The notes: generated from the sequence alone by a model not told the origin. Numbered from the stretch's first letter, positions 35,601 through 47,740 are shown. The stretch: DNA of 64,000 nt from Paracentrotus lividus (GCA_940671915.1 CALNVZ010002974.1:22225754-22289753), one strand, 5' to 3'. Program-made: numbers and translations.

Positions 35601-35910
35601 TGTCTGTATGTGACATCATGAAAGTTTGGAGGACCCTTTGGGTCGGCCCGTAACCTCCCATAAGTATTGGCAATGCGTCAAATAAGAAATCAAGCGTGAA
35701 TCCACATACTTGATTCTACAAGTGTTGGCACATCTAGTCCAAGCAAAGAGACTACTAGGTCATTTTCAAAGGCCACTGCTTGCTCGGCTGTCTGAACATC
35801 ATTATACTTTTAAAATGGCATCAAAATAAACAAAACTTGTGCATTTTGGTGAAATCTATATATGGACTGCTGAAGATCTCCACAATAAAAAATAAAAAAA
35901 ACCACCAAAA

Positions 35911-36523
35911 ATCTGAAAGTATTTAATTCTTGGTCGAGCACTGCCCACTTTTGTAAAGGTTGTGAAAATGAGGTTGCGCAGAAATTCACTATCTATTCAA
36001 TACCAGGAGAACTACAGCAATTACCACATACATGTATATCAAGACCAGGGGGGTGTTTCACAAAGAGTTAAGTAGACTTAAAGTCGCACTTAACTTCTAC
36101 GCACATCTTGTTTTATAACGCGCAATTTAATTGATAGATTTCATAATGGCGTGCATCCCCTAAGCATGGTCTAACCAATAAGGTGATGCGTAATATAACG
36201 CACAAAAATAACGAGTTAAGTGCGATTTTTCAGTCCATTTAACTCTTTGTGAAACACCCCCCTGATCATAAGGTATTGTCAAAACTTCCAGAATCAAATT
36301 GTGATTAAAAAGAGCATACATTTTCACTCATGCATATATAATTTTAAATTCATACGCTGAGTCATTCACTGCACAGACCTATATCCATTATAATTTATCT
36401 TAAACTCATCAGACAATCAACAATTAAAAAACTAGGTAACTTTTTACTTCACCTATTTTAGTTAATACTTGCGCAACCTAACTTTCACGTTCTTCACAAA
36501 AGTGGGCAGTTCTAATTCAGATT
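35911..36523. mobile_element. Foldback element carrying a nested family E MITE
   Basis: The outer inverted ends are ATCTGAAAG with CACTGCCCACTTTTGT on the left and ACAAAAGTGGGCAGT with AATTCAGATT on the right; a further pair is GAGGTTGCGCA / TTGCGCAACCT. The interior holds the family E palindrome at 36049-36262. Confidence 0.8.
36049..36262. mobile_element. Palindromic MITE family E, copy 2
   Basis: Near-identical to 25077-25292: GGGGGGTGTTTCACAAAGAG to CTCTTTGTGAAACACCCCCC, with the same ATAACGCGCAATTTAATTG centre. Confidence 0.92.
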
Positions 36524-36654
36524 AAAAAAAAAATTTTATGTCATATGATGGAAACAAAATCTCAGTTGTCCATAAAAATATACACTTTTCAAAAATGTTA
36601 TAAATATGTTATTTTTGGCTATTTTTTTCTAGGAAAACTTGATGTAAGGTTCAG

Positions 36655-37155
36655 TTCAGTTCAGTTCATTTATTTCACATCCATTAAAAAATACATATTT
36701 ACAAATACAATATTTGAATAAACAAGCAACATATAGATATAGAATACAAACATGTTTTTCTTATATAACATAACAGTTTACAATATATAAAAGATAAAAA
36801 GAAAAAAACAATGCAGCGGATGGAGGGATCAGCAAAAGCCATTAGCTTGTCAAGGCTGATCCCCATTTTACTACATTGTTAAAAAACTAAATGTCTAAAC
36901 TAACAAAAACAGAAAAGGGGGCTTAAAACAAAAAATACACAAACGAACAAACACAAAACAGGCTTAACAGGCAGTTACTTAAGAGGGTTCAAATATTTCA
37001 GTTTAAAATTACGTTTCAAGGAAGATAGAGAAGGGGAGTTTTTAAGACTTTCTGATAAATTATTCCACATAACTGGTCCTTTATATCTAATAATAGTTCT
37101 GGAAAAATTATATTTGGTTGTAGGAATATATATTTTTTCGGAGTTTGATTAACAC
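36655..37155 (-). mobile_element. Decayed 3' end of a non-LTR retrotransposon (LINE)
   Basis: On the minus strand an open segment ending at the TAA of 36975-36977 encodes a LINE C-terminus of the CR1/jockey type: TTKYNFSRTIIRYKGPVMWN followed by NLSESLKNSPSLSSLKRNF and KLKYLNPLK. The pattern (aromatic-R-x-I-x-Y-x-GP-x-x-WN-x-L, then SLSS-x-KR-x-F) is characteristic of the reverse-transcriptase tail of these elements. The 3' UTR continues to AAATAAATGAACTGAACTGA, a (TGAAC)n tail typical of such elements. The frame closes upstream near 37155, so it is a 5'-truncated copy inserted in intron 4. Confidence 0.85.
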
Positions 37156-38470
37156 CGGTCAAAACAATTATAAATAAGATGCAAATTTTACATCTTATTT
37201 AAGAGGGGAGGGGGAGTATTTCACATAATCGAGCTTTGATTATAAGCCCCCTACATTTTGCTTATGTAATGTGTTATACATCTTGTATTTCTTTTACGCT
37301 GTTAGCTTATTGATACCTATCTCTCATGAGACCTTTGCAAAGGTTGCAGGTTTTCAAGGTGAAAAACCTCGATACAAATCTATTGCAAGTGATTTTCTTT
37401 CTAACTATTCTGTAATGTAGAAGAGCATTCTCATAGAAAAAGAAATATACTGAATGGGATTACTGGACATGGGCAAATATTAAATACAAATCCATAGTCC
37501 CACATGTATAGATGGTGTAATTTGTTTTCAAAGTTCACATATCCTAACGACTCCATAATACGAGGATTTGTGTCTACCTCTCCATCAACAAGTCAACTTC
37601 TCAAATGTTACTGAGGAAATACAATTGGACTGGAAGTATTACAGATGACAAGAATATAACCATGAAAGTTTACCCCTTGAACGTAACCTAAAGCAAGATG
37701 GGAGACTCGGCTCGATCCTTTACGGGTTAATCCTTCTCTTGATCTACCCACCTAACCTCAAACGCTGCAAGATATGTTTGTCTTCTGTTCCTCTGTTTCC
37801 TAGAAGATTTTCAAGGTCAAACCTTGCCTCTAAGAAAAGAGCTACAATAACATTTTATTGAAAGGTTTCTTCTTCTTCCCTCAAAGCATTCGCAGAAAGA
37901 CGTCTATCACTGCCCTTATGCTGGCTACTTTCCCACATGTCACAATGATTTCAGTTTTTGTGTAAAAGCTACAAACTTTACTTCATCATTTTGATAGTTT
38001 TCCAAATTCAAACTTTCAATTTCTTTGCAGGTGTGTTTGGGCAATTCATGTGTTTTATAATACATGAAGTTGCGCCCCGGTTGCGCCCTTATTGTGGCGT
38101 TACTCCTCCGCATTTATCCTAAGAGATTGGTTGACAACAGTGTACTCAAAACCATGCAATAATGACAGTATTTCTCTTTCAAAGTGATTACAAACCTAGA
38201 CAATATAGTTTCCCTGGGATCACACTTGTAGTTCTACTGAATAACCCTTATTCTTACATGCACTTGGAATTCATCATTCAGTTTAGTATTTCGTTACTTT
38301 TTCAATTCTCACTCGTGGTGCTTGCTGGCCTATAGGGGAAAGTAAGTTATCGACCCACCAGGAAACGTGAGCCTTTCATGATAATGAATGTTTGTGGCGT
38401 ATGTATAATGAAACGCACAAATTAATTTTCCATTTATCTTTCAATAAATATTCATGAATGAATAACCTAC
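37156..38470. other. Intron 4, segment next to exon 4
   Basis: Less repetitive than the rest of the intron. The part at 37660-37960 has more balanced base composition and no recognised repeat family, but no convincing exon. It may be regulatory or an unrecognised repeat. Confidence 0.5.
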
Positions 38471-38688
38471 CGGGCTTGTAGATCCTTGATGAGTTTCTTA
38501 GCTTTGTGATACTTCTTCTCTAATCCTGCATGTTGTTCCTGTGAATCATTCAGAGCATTCTTCATCCTGTCTATCTCTCCCTGTATCTTCTCTAAGCCAG
38601 CCTCCAGTACAGCCATACGTCTATCCTGACTTTCTATATGATTCTTTAGACGTTTCTCCTCTGTTTCCCAGCCTTGTGCCTGCAGGGC
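38471..38688 (-). CDS. PPP1R9A-like: Neurabin exon 4: coiled coil
   Basis: Seventy-two codons, phase 0 at the acceptor (TACATAG) and leaving CG at donor GTAGGT to make arginine with exon 5. The translation is a long amphipathic helix: ALQAQGWETEEKRLKNHIES, then QDRRMAVLEAGLEKIQGEID, RMKNALNDSQEQHAGLEKK and YHKAKKLIKDLQA. The LEKKY-x-KAKKLIK-x-L motif is a recognisable feature of the neurabin/spinophilin coiled coil, which mediates dimerisation and binding to partners. This exon is among the strongest family identifiers in the window after the PDZ and SAM exons. Confidence 0.95.
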
Positions 38689-39208
38689 CTATGTATTCAA
38701 CAAGCAAACAGTCACTTATACTCTTGCTAACTCTTGATCATGAATAAATGAAAAGATTTTTATCAGTCAGATCAATATCAATCAGAAAGTATAAGGTGAA
38801 AACTTGATAATAATTACAAATCCATTAATTAAGCAATGTCATTTGTTTACTATACACCAGATAATATAATAACAATAATGGTGACAAAAAAGATGAAATA
38901 CATCATTAACATGGAATGGCTTTAAACCTTTTTTTTAATTAGAATAAACTCCATACTTAAGAATTTTACTTATTCATATCATATTTCTTAATTTTATTTC
39001 TCAAAGCTTAAAAGCTCTGACAAAAATTAGAAACACGTTCAAGTTGATCTTGTTGTCACAGATTAGTTTGCACCATCAGAATGTTCTTATAATATATACA
39101 CAGTCACACCAGTCAAACTGACCACGAACTGACACCAAACAGAGCAAAACAGTTGGTTTGGAGTCAGTTTAATTGGTGTGACTCGGCTATAAGCGTAGGT
39201 GAACAAAC
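38689..39208 (-). other. Intron 3 of the neurabin gene
   Basis: 520 bp, AT-rich. Near its 5' side lies a short foldback (CACAGTCACACCAGTCAAAC against GTTTAATTGGTGTGACTC, 39101-39184). Nothing coding. Confidence 0.7.
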
Positions 39209-39445
39209 CTGGATCTTAAGGTTTGGAATCTCCGCCTCAGCCATGGCCAGTTTGTACTGTGTCTCCTTGAGTTTGATGCGTAGGTTAGCGTAGTCTTCGG
39301 CCGTTGCCTCAGATGGTGACACCACTGAGCTACCACCACCACTACTCAGGGTATCATCCAGGTCATAGGTACCCTGAATGAGTTGGTTATCATCAGGGGA
39401 TTCACCTGGCATCTCTACTGATGGTGTATCCTCTTCAGGTGAAGG
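39209..39445 (-). CDS. PPP1R9A-like: Neurabin exon 3: acidic stretch and start of coiled coil
   Basis: Seventy-nine codons, phase 0 at both ends; acceptor TCTTTGTAG, donor GTTTGT. The first part is acidic and disordered (PSPEEDTPSVEMPGESPDD, NQLIQGTYDLDDTLSSGGG) and the second part begins the coiled coil (AEDYANLRIKLKETQYKLAM, AEAEIPNLKIQ). The helix is continuous with ALQAQ of exon 4. Position directly after the proline-rich post-PDZ region agrees with the neurabin layout. The YDLDDTLSSGGGSS segment may be a regulatory linker; no motif was assigned. Confidence 0.93.
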
Positions 39446-40455
39446 CTACAAAGACACCAAAACAACAACGTCATAGATGTAGCCAATTAATGTCTCTGGC
39501 ATTGCAAGAAGATTGATATAGCTATTCAAAAGCACATTGCATATCCTAACTCAATTTCAAAGTAATTGTTATTGCTCTCAAGTAAGAATTAATTATTCAT
39601 GATAAAGATTGTTCCTCAAAGCTATACCTACCAAAATGATGTACATGCTCCCCCCCCCCAAAAAAAAAAACAAACTATTTTTAACTATTTTTTTATGAGA
39701 ATCTGCCCCCCAGAAAAAAAAAGAAAGACAGAAAAAAGATGCTTTTAATACAAGCAGAAGCTCAAAGAAAATTTTGTGAACAAAAGTCTCAGGAAAAGAG
39801 GACTTGGAAATCTAATAAGAAAACTATGAATTATTCAATGACGTAAGTGAATCAATAAAATAAAAAAAAAGGCATTTCGGTCATGAATTTGTGATGTCAC
39901 CCACCAAGTTTCACCAGTTATTTGTTTTTACAATAAATGAATTGAAAAAAATAATGATAATAATAATAAAAAACCCACAATTTTTTTTTTGTGGTCAAAT
40001 TAAGGCCTTGCCCAAATTAAGTTGATGTAATCACTAACCTTCATGGAATATATATATCTTATTTCTTTCAGAAATAATAAACATAATAAACATTTTGGTA
40101 CATGTTTGTTGTATTTACAACCATTTAATTTATAAATTTGATCAAAATATCAATAAGGTTGCTTTTTGATTATTGCTTCAATTTGTTTTTAAAAATTCAT
40201 GAAATATTTTCATTATTTTTTCTTTGAAAAAAAAAAAAAATCAAAAAAATCTGGGGGTCTTTCCCACTTGGCCGATTTTTCTCATATCGCATTTTCTTCC
40301 ATTAGGATTTTCGTCTGCATCCATGGAAATGTTACTGCTTAGCATAAATCGTCCCTTGGATCCTCGGCCTCATGGACCCTCGGCCTTGTGGACCCTAAAT
40401 CTCATGGAGCCTCGGCCTCGTGGGACGATCCTATTATAATTGGTTTGATACATAC
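39446..40455 (-). other. Intron 2 of the neurabin gene
   Basis: 1010 bp with several A/C homopolymers (39652-39671, 40228-40241) and a small GC-rich imperfect repeat at 40352-40434 (CCTCGGCCTCATGGACC repeated about four times). Nothing coding. Confidence 0.7.
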
Positions 40456-40627
40456 CAAAGGCTGTCTGTTGATAGAAGGAGGTACAGGTGGAGCTGTAGC
40501 TGGAGCTGAAGGCGGAGCCGGAGGAGGATGAGATGGAGGATTACTGATGCGATCCCGGTTGAGAGATTGATTAATCAAAGCTGCTACCTCACTGTTTTCA
40601 CTGTCCTTCTCTCGACCAATCAGAAAC
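40456..40627 (-). CDS. PPP1R9A-like: Neurabin exon 2: end of PDZ domain and proline-rich tail
   Basis: Fifty-seven codons after one base that completes arginine with exon 1. Acceptor CTATTGTCTAG, donor GTATGT. It begins FLIGREKDSENSEVAALINQ, the last PDZ strand and the conserved region after the PDZ in neurabins (family pattern: RF-hydrophobic-IGRE followed by SEVA-x-LI), then SLNRDR and a low-complexity proline segment (NPPSHPPPAPPS, APATAPPVPPSINRQPL) that could bind SH3, WW or EVH1 domains. Together with exon 1 it is the key evidence for the gene identity. The intron before it is about 20.1 kb. Confidence 0.96.
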
Positions 40628-41969
40628 CTAGACAATAGAGTAAATATTCATGACTATCTTTCTTGACCAATCAGAAACCTAAACAATGAAATTAATATTC
40701 ATGACTCATTTATGAAGTTTTGAAAGAAATTTTGAATCTTCTATTATTCTTAAAATAATTCAGTTTTCGACCTGAAATTTAGGCATTCGATAAGAGTTGA
40801 AAACAGGCTTTCAGAATATTAAAAAAACTCCATTTTGAAAAATTGACCAAAAATTTGGTTTATGACGGTTCGTAAAAACAGCGACGATATGAGCCATTGA
40901 AAATGAGAGCTGAAAAGCTCCTTAGAAAGTAGGGAATGTGCATTTAAAGTGGACAATGGGTGATTAAATTAAAATGCTTTCGGTAATAATTTACTGTAAA
41001 GCACTTTAGTTTATTACTTATATCTGAAAAGCACAATATACATCAGTTAATTTTGTCACCATTTTGTGAAGAGACATTTTGCTCTATGGCCACTTTTTAA
41101 AAAATGATCACGATTTACAAGTTGATTAGTATCATCATTTATTAAAGCCCTGGATATGGACTGAATACTAAAACATGATGTAGTTTGTTGAGAGTTGCAT
41201 TCAAATGAACTCATATATATGTATTCCCAACATTTGATTTACCTTCTAGCCCTCAACATGTTATATTGCAAAGGAATCCCCCCCCCCCCCCCCCCCCCCG
41301 CCCATAATGAATAATTTTAGAATGAGAGAGCTCAACAAAATGGGATAAAATTAAACTAAAAAAGCAGTTTGAAAAATAATAAAAATGAGTTCTAAATCTA
41401 TACAACCATACAAGATAAATCAAATTAAATACATGGAATTACCATGAAGAAATATATATATTTATATATCCTAATATTATAGTAATGTCACCAATCGCCT
41501 ACGCACATATGGATGAAGAAATTGAGATGTTAAAGCCAGTAGACACAATGTTTAAGGGTAAAAGTGAAGGATTTCAACCACCAGTGGGTGGTACCATTCA
41601 ATACAACATCAAAGGATTTCAAAGCATATTACATTCTTCAGAAAACACGCCCGTTTAAGGCTAATAATCTTTCAGGAGTCTGCTCACTGCTCAAAATCGC
41701 TTAAAGAACTAATAACGAGGATTAATATGTGATGTAGAGTCTGAGATAGTTGCCATGGTAACCAAAAAGCTGAATGATGCCCTCTAAAAGATGGAGGAGA
41801 AATAAGGGTCTGTGAAAGAAAGTAGGACAGGCTGTATGAGACGAAGCAATGAAAAGACTCCTTTCAGTGCATACAGCCATAGAAATATTCATCAATGACA
41901 GATCCTTTGAAAACAACAACTAAAGTGCACAAAATGCTGTTTAAAAAGTGGAGTGACTTCCCGTCGCTC
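40628..41969. other. Large intron 1, 3' part
   Basis: AT-rich. It has a direct repeat of about 45 bp next to the acceptor (TTGACCAATCAGAAACCTA occurs again at 40663-40681) and a C run at 41279-41299. No exon recognised. Confidence 0.6.
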
Positions 41970-42373
41970 AAGGCGGTGCTGCACTACCTCGATCAAGATA
42001 AAAAATAGTGCGCTAGTTCGTGGATCAGGGAAAAAAATAGTGCTGCAATAGCTCATGCAAGCTTGAGCCAAAGTTCCGCATTAATGAACTGACCTTAAGA
42101 TGAACAAATAACCCTGATATGTATCGTGCAACTGGTGACGCACAGGTGCATGATGGGTTCGGGCTTATTTCGAGATAGTGCAGCACCGCACAATTTAGCG
42201 TGTTATTTGGTACCGAAACTGCAAACAAGCTGGAGTTCTTGTAAAAAGCCTAGGATGACTCAGGCTGGGATTTCCAAAGTAACACACTATTTGAGAGAAA
42301 GAGCCTGATCTCCTCATCATCGAATCACAAATAGCACGCTATTGAATTAGCTTGAGCTAGTGCAGCATCGCCT
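41970..42373. mobile_element. MITE family B, intact-looking copy
   Basis: About 400 bp, AAGGCGGTGCTGCACTACCT to GAGCTAGTGCAGCATCGCCT, with internal GTGCTGCAATAGCTCATGCA and TAGCGTGTTATTTGGTACCG shared by the other copies. Non-coding. Confidence 0.88.
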
Positions 42374-43930
42374 TCTGAGATAATATTTTTTCTTAGAGGT
42401 TACAAGGATGTGAGGGGGCTAGCTACCATGTTTACGAGAAAAGAGGGGAAAATGCCAAGTTATCGTTGATAAAAAGATAAAAATTGAAAGAGTCTTTTTG
42501 ACATGAATACCACTATGGAAGGTGGTGTTTTCAATGTGCTCTATATCTGATACTATTGCACTCGTAAACTATCATTATAGGAACCTAGGGAATCAACATC
42601 GCAAATGGCCATCTTCTTTTCATTTCATTTCTATTTCGTCTTCACTTCCATTTTGCGGGGGTGGATTAATGCTTAACTTGTGTACTTAGCCTACTAAAAT
42701 TGGGGAGAGAAGAAGAAAAAAAATCATCACAACAAATAAATAAATGAAGAATTTGCTTGATCTTTAACTTCTCCATATCAAAGGCATGCCATAAAGAAGG
42801 TGAAAAAAGTATCTACATTAAAACCAAACAAATAAAAAAAAAAAAATCCAATTACACAGCCTATCCTATAGTAATGTTTAATATAGGAATGAGAGTAAAC
42901 TACATGAAAAATATCTTGAAATTATTTTTTTCTTGAAACTATTTCCCTCTTAATTAGTATCTAAAAAATAACTATATAATAATGTTTGAGAACCATTTGT
43001 CTATTTAATTTTGTGCCAACTCATCATTAAAAACATTGCAAAAATCAATTCCGATATTCATTTTCAGCAAGTATTAGGCACTTAAGTTACCTACATGTAC
43101 GTGCAGATTGTCTAAATAAAGCTTTCCCATATTTAGAGAATATACTGGAAGACCTTAAGTGGGATACCCAAAAATAGTGTATGAGATGAAGAGAAATATT
43201 GGACAAATTAAATACTTTTCTTCAGCGAGTAACAATATTTAAGTTTTCACGTATCCCACTGAAAAAATTAATCATTAGATATTTTCATTATCATTTAGAT
43301 ACCCCCACAAACATATAAATCAGAATTTTGTCATCCTTTTTTTGGTAAGCTAGAAAAGAGCACCACAGACATATGGCAGTTTAAGTTTGTTGTAAAAAAA
43401 TTTGAAGTTTTCCATATTTCATTTGAAAAAACAAAAAACAAAAAGCATCAAAATATAAAACCCCCACTCAACATCAAGTAAATCTGCAAAATATTAATTT
43501 TACTAAAACTTATAAAATATGGCATAAATGATAGACTTAAATGTCTGTATTTATACATCAATTCATTCACTGTCAAGGTGTTTATAGGACAAGATGTCTA
43601 GACTATGATCTCACAAAATTTACTGCAACTTGTAGAAATAATTTTTTCCAAGATTAGGACAAGTTTGAGTGCAAAATATATGGGTCCTAATGGGAAACAA
43701 TATTGAATCATTAATTTCACATGACGCTGTGGTCTAATCTATCTTTCTAAAAACACAAATCTATCTATTCTGTTAATCCTTCAGATTTCATCTGCCTATG
43801 GATGCTTAATCTGTCTGTCTTCAATTTATAGAAAATTAGGCCTCATTATATTAATTTGAAATTTTTTCTTCTGTATCAATATCTTGTGTTTATTCTTTAT
43901 CTATATGTATTTCTCTTGAAAATCTACTTA
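42374..43930. other. Large intron 1, unremarkable AT-rich segment
   Basis: About 1.55 kb without a recognisable repeat family, exon or RNA gene. A-rich tracts at 42830-42846. Confidence 0.55.
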
Positions 43931-45365
43931 TACAGTCTGTGTCAAATAAAATGGTACAAGTGGAAAACATTTTTTATAGTACGAAGAGTAATCACAACCT
44001 GGTATTGTTTGATATTTTCATAAATCAGGAAAATCAGACTTTCTTCTGCAATTTTTTTTATCACATTTGGTGCTGTAATTTTTGAGATACATATCAATTC
44101 TACTCCACGTGAAATGTAAATCTAACGTATGACATTAAATCTTAACATAAAGACGCGTCCATTATTTGAGGAGGGGAAACGCAACATTACATTCATGAGT
44201 TTAGTGGAAATGCACGCAGCTGAAAAACAAAACCCGCGCTAACGGCGGGAAGCGACCGATTGACAACTGCATGCAATTATTACTTAGCGCACAAAAACTC
44301 GCCTAAGAAAACTTCCCTGTCGGTAAAATGGAATTGTCAGTCGATCCGTTCGAGGAAATTAGTCCTGGACATGAAATAAATAATTGAACTTTTATCATAG
44401 TTTTCGTAGGTAGATGCTTCAGACAAGATTGGGGAAAAAGACATTTTGGCAAGCCTATAACACCATTGTGCTAAAGTTGTAATCAGAATCTTTATTTCAC
44501 ATAGATTGATGTTCCTAACGATTATTGATATAAATAGTGATCTTGTCACATCTTGCGAAGACGCCGTCCACATTCGATATGCATGTGATATGCGGAAATA
44601 TTGACCCATCGAGTAAAGATTCGTTTGTGATAATGTTCAAAGTGACAGGAATTTTTTTTAAACAATCGAGATGAATGTACCATATTTGGAAAGCTGAGAA
44701 TTCAAGCTTTTAAAAACTGCTTGATCATTAAGGTGTAATATAATTATGCGTAATCGAGGAAGATGACTATGCAGCGTATGAGCTATTTTGAGAGCAAAAT
44801 TGGCCATATTGTACAGGAATTTGATCTTACTAGGATTTCGAATTGACACAAGTGACAGGACTTTTTTTTTCCTTTGCAATAAGTTATTCCTATTTTTGAA
44901 AAATTCGGACTCTTAGCGTACTTATTCAAGTTGATCATTTCTTTGAAAAGATAGTTGCTCGCCATAATCAAGAAAACAAAGTGAAAAAACTGTGCAAAAT
45001 ACAAAAAGTCTATGGCCGCGTTCGCTTTGCGTAGAGTGATAGCGCCCTCTTCCCCTTAAGTTTACAACTAGAATTGATATGTGACCAGTTTTCTACAATC
45101 AAGAAAAATAAATTTTTCGCACGACGTCCCATGCCTTGGTGTAGGTTTCGCATAATGGCCATGAATTCAGCGCTCCAGAACAATAGAAGTGCATAATTTT
45201 GATTTGTTCCTTGATCGTCGCACAAAATTTAGCTTAACTTTTTTTAAGAAATCAAATTATACAGATCAAAGTGCATCAGCAAGTAAAATCTTTTGACTTT
45301 TAATTTGGTACTACATACACACATTATTTTCCCCGACTGTAACATTTTTTTTTACACAGACTGTA
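43931..45365. mobile_element. 1.4 kb Tc1/mariner-like non-autonomous element
   Basis: Bounded by TACAGTCTGTGTCAAATAAA on the left and TTTTTTACACAGACTGTA on the right (short inverted repeats), flanked on both sides by TA, the target duplication typical of the Tc1/mariner superfamily. The length (1435 bp) is near that of full mariners, but I find no transposase frame, only short broken frames, so it is either a decayed autonomous copy or an internally replaced derivative. Confidence 0.7.
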
Positions 45366-45625
45366 TAATATCTGTGTATCTTTTCTCCCTCTGATATCAA
45401 TATCACTCAACTCAATAATCAGTCCTTTTTCTTAGAAAGCTCTCAAATTAAGGTCAATCCTACACATCACATGATACAAATAACATCCGCTATGGAAGTG
45501 CTACCTGCCAACTGGCAATTCTATTTTGAAATCAAAGCTTAATTAGAGGATCATGAGGATTACTTTGTCCAGTTGTTGTTAATAATCCTCTAGCATTCAA
45601 ATTCAACTTTCCCTTAAAGTGTAAT

Positions 45626-45791
45626 TCGTCGGCTGAGAACCAGAAGGGCGCTATGACAATTTAAAGATGTTCCGTTAAGAACCAGAAGGGCGCTATTACC
45701 ATTGACTTTGAACAGCAATAGCACCCTTCTGGTTCTCAACGGAACATCTTTAAGATGCAATAACGCCCTTATGGCTCTCAACAGATGATAT
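45626..45791. mobile_element. Palindromic MITE family C, long copy 2
   Basis: About 165 bp, TTCGTCGGCTGAGAACCAGA to GGCTCTCAACAGATGATAT, close to the copy at 34841-35010 including the AACGGAACATCTTTAAGATG arm. Confidence 0.9.
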
Positions 45792-46036
45792 ATCCTTTCC
45801 ATTTCATGGAATTACTAGTTTGCGTGTTATACGGCACAAGATTAATGATTTGATAATTAAGGCTGGGTTCTTAAATTGTATATCCAAAATGATTGAAATG
45901 CTATGTTTAAAGTTAATTCTATATACCACATAGACAGAATTCAATAAGTGTTCAGTTGAATAAAACAAACCCCATAAATGATGTTCAAGAAAGATGTGAA
46001 ATAGGAAAATGTCATCATGACCTGCAATAAGACAAC

Positions 46037-46349
46037 GGCCCATATTCTAAAAAGACGCCTAACTTTAAGCCAAGCTTAAATCTGTGGTTTAACTGTGGCT
46101 TGCTAAAAGGGACTCAATCCCGAAAAATAGATGTTCAATTCATCATAATTTTTGGTAGTGAAACTATAAAAAAAGTGCTTGGGAATGATAAGTACAAAAG
46201 TTTCATTTACAATTAAAACATGATTCCATAATTAAGTGAAGGCGATAGGAACATGCAACATAGACAGATTGATTCCCTTTTAGCAGGCCATATTTAAACC
46301 ACAGATTTAAGGTAGGCTTAAAGTTAGGCGGCTTTTGAGAATATCCTTA
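46037..46349. mobile_element. Foldback MITE, family A, copy 2
   Basis: About 310 bp with arms GGCCCATATTCTAAAAAGAC / AAGTTAGGCGGCTTTTGAGA and TTAAATCTGTGGTTTAACTG / AAACCACAGATTTAAGGTAG. Shares the TAAGCC / GGCTTA core with 1966-2280. Confidence 0.8.
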
Positions 46350-47428
46350 ACTGTGTTTTTCTCAGTGATGAACCTATTATAACAAAATGATTTTATCATC
46401 TCACTTATTTTCATAAATATGAAATATTTCTTACTTTTTCTCAGTCATCGATTTGTGTAACACATTTTTCCTTGTACTGTCTTATACACCCATCAATTCA
46501 TATGTATACATCAATTGTTTTACTTCCCTATTTCTGTTATTTATTTAAACCAATAAGTGCAGTACACCAACATATAAAATAAATTTGTTTGCTCTACCAT
46601 AGAACTAACCCATATACAAATCACAATAAAAGTATTGAGTTTAATACTAAGTGGGCCCTCCTTGCAATATAAGAGCATCACTCCGAACCTAATTCAATAC
46701 TAACTAGTCATTTCCAAAGGTAGTGCGTACTGAGTCTTTAAAGCATGAGGTGACTCTATCTCCTATTAACAAACCTAATTTGATTTCCAGGCCTTATGTT
46801 ACACACCTGAGACTTTAATAACCAAAGTAAAAACAAAGCAAGTCCACCTATACCACACCCAAAAGATACTTCGCACTCAATCTATCGTACGACCAAGGCA
46901 CATCACGTTTCTAATGTGTCATATAAATCGAAGAAATGTTTCACCATTGACGTTAGTTAGCAGAGGTAGAAGTTAATGGGTCATTTAAAACCTTGTCATT
47001 ATATTATTGGAATATACATATTACCATTGAGCTTTTTATTACATGCTCTGCTGCCAATTATACATCAACAGATAATCAAGAATCTATTTATCAACTATTA
47101 GAATATTAAAATGTATCATTTCATCTCTGATCTTATGATTGAGATTCTCAAATTATTAAAATAATTTCAATTTCATTCTGTTCAGGAATCTCCAATTACC
47201 ATCACCCCATTAATGATATTAGTAAATGTAATAATAAATCCTCCTTGTGGAGAACTCAAGGAATATAAAAAAAAAAATTAAGAATTAAAACAGAAGTGTT
47301 TTTACATGATATTTAAGGAATCTTCTAAACATTTTAATGTCTTCAGGAAGCCTAGCCTATTTAAGTAAGACTTATATGTATAATTGATCTGTCTCTTGTT
47401 AAAAAAGACAAAAACAAAAACAACTTAC
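46350..47428. other. Large intron 1, segment before candidate exon B
   Basis: Mostly AT-rich. The stretch 46640-46940 is more balanced in composition, but I see no exon with paired splice sites. Confidence 0.5.
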
Positions 47429-47640
47429 AAATTGAGAGGCAGATACAGTTCTACTCAGTATATGTCCAACACAAACTGAGACCAGTGGCCCAGCAAGTGT
47501 GATAACCAATGTCCCCATCAAATAGACCAGATATGACATATTGGATGGTAATATTGTTGAAATCCTGCCATCATATGGACCAGAAATGGCAGAGAACTGG
47601 ATGATAACATTGTTGTCATCTTCCACAAAGACAGGTGCAT
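47429..47640 (-). CDS. Candidate exon of an unidentified membrane protein (B)
   Basis: 212 bp exon-like segment on the minus strand inside the large neurabin intron. It has a consensus donor (TTT|GTAAGT) and an acceptor (TTTGCATAG) and encodes 70 codons after two junction bases: APVFVEDDNNVIIQFSAIS, GPYDGRISTILPSNMSYLVY, LMGTLVITLAGPLVSVCVGH, ILSRTVSASQF. The middle is a good single membrane helix (SYLVYLMGTLVITLAGPLVS) preceded by a possible N-glycosylation site (NMS). I do not recognise the family. Its entry phase does not fit the neurabin exon 1 to 2 junction, so it is not a neurabin alternative exon and more likely belongs to a nested gene, possibly with exon A at 49412-49641. Confidence 0.45.
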
Positions 47641-47740
47641 CTATGCAAATGAGATGCCCTTAGAGGACTGTTTATCTCATCATATGATAGTCTAGCACTA
47701 TATAGTTCCGTAGTGCGAAACAATTAGAGAACAAAACGGG

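Noticed and set aside
44337-45225. Several minus-strand frames of 70-90 codons as transposase pieces
   Set aside because: I could not see a catalytic DDE/D pattern or helix-turn-helix motif and the frames do not align into one order; left as an unassigned interior.
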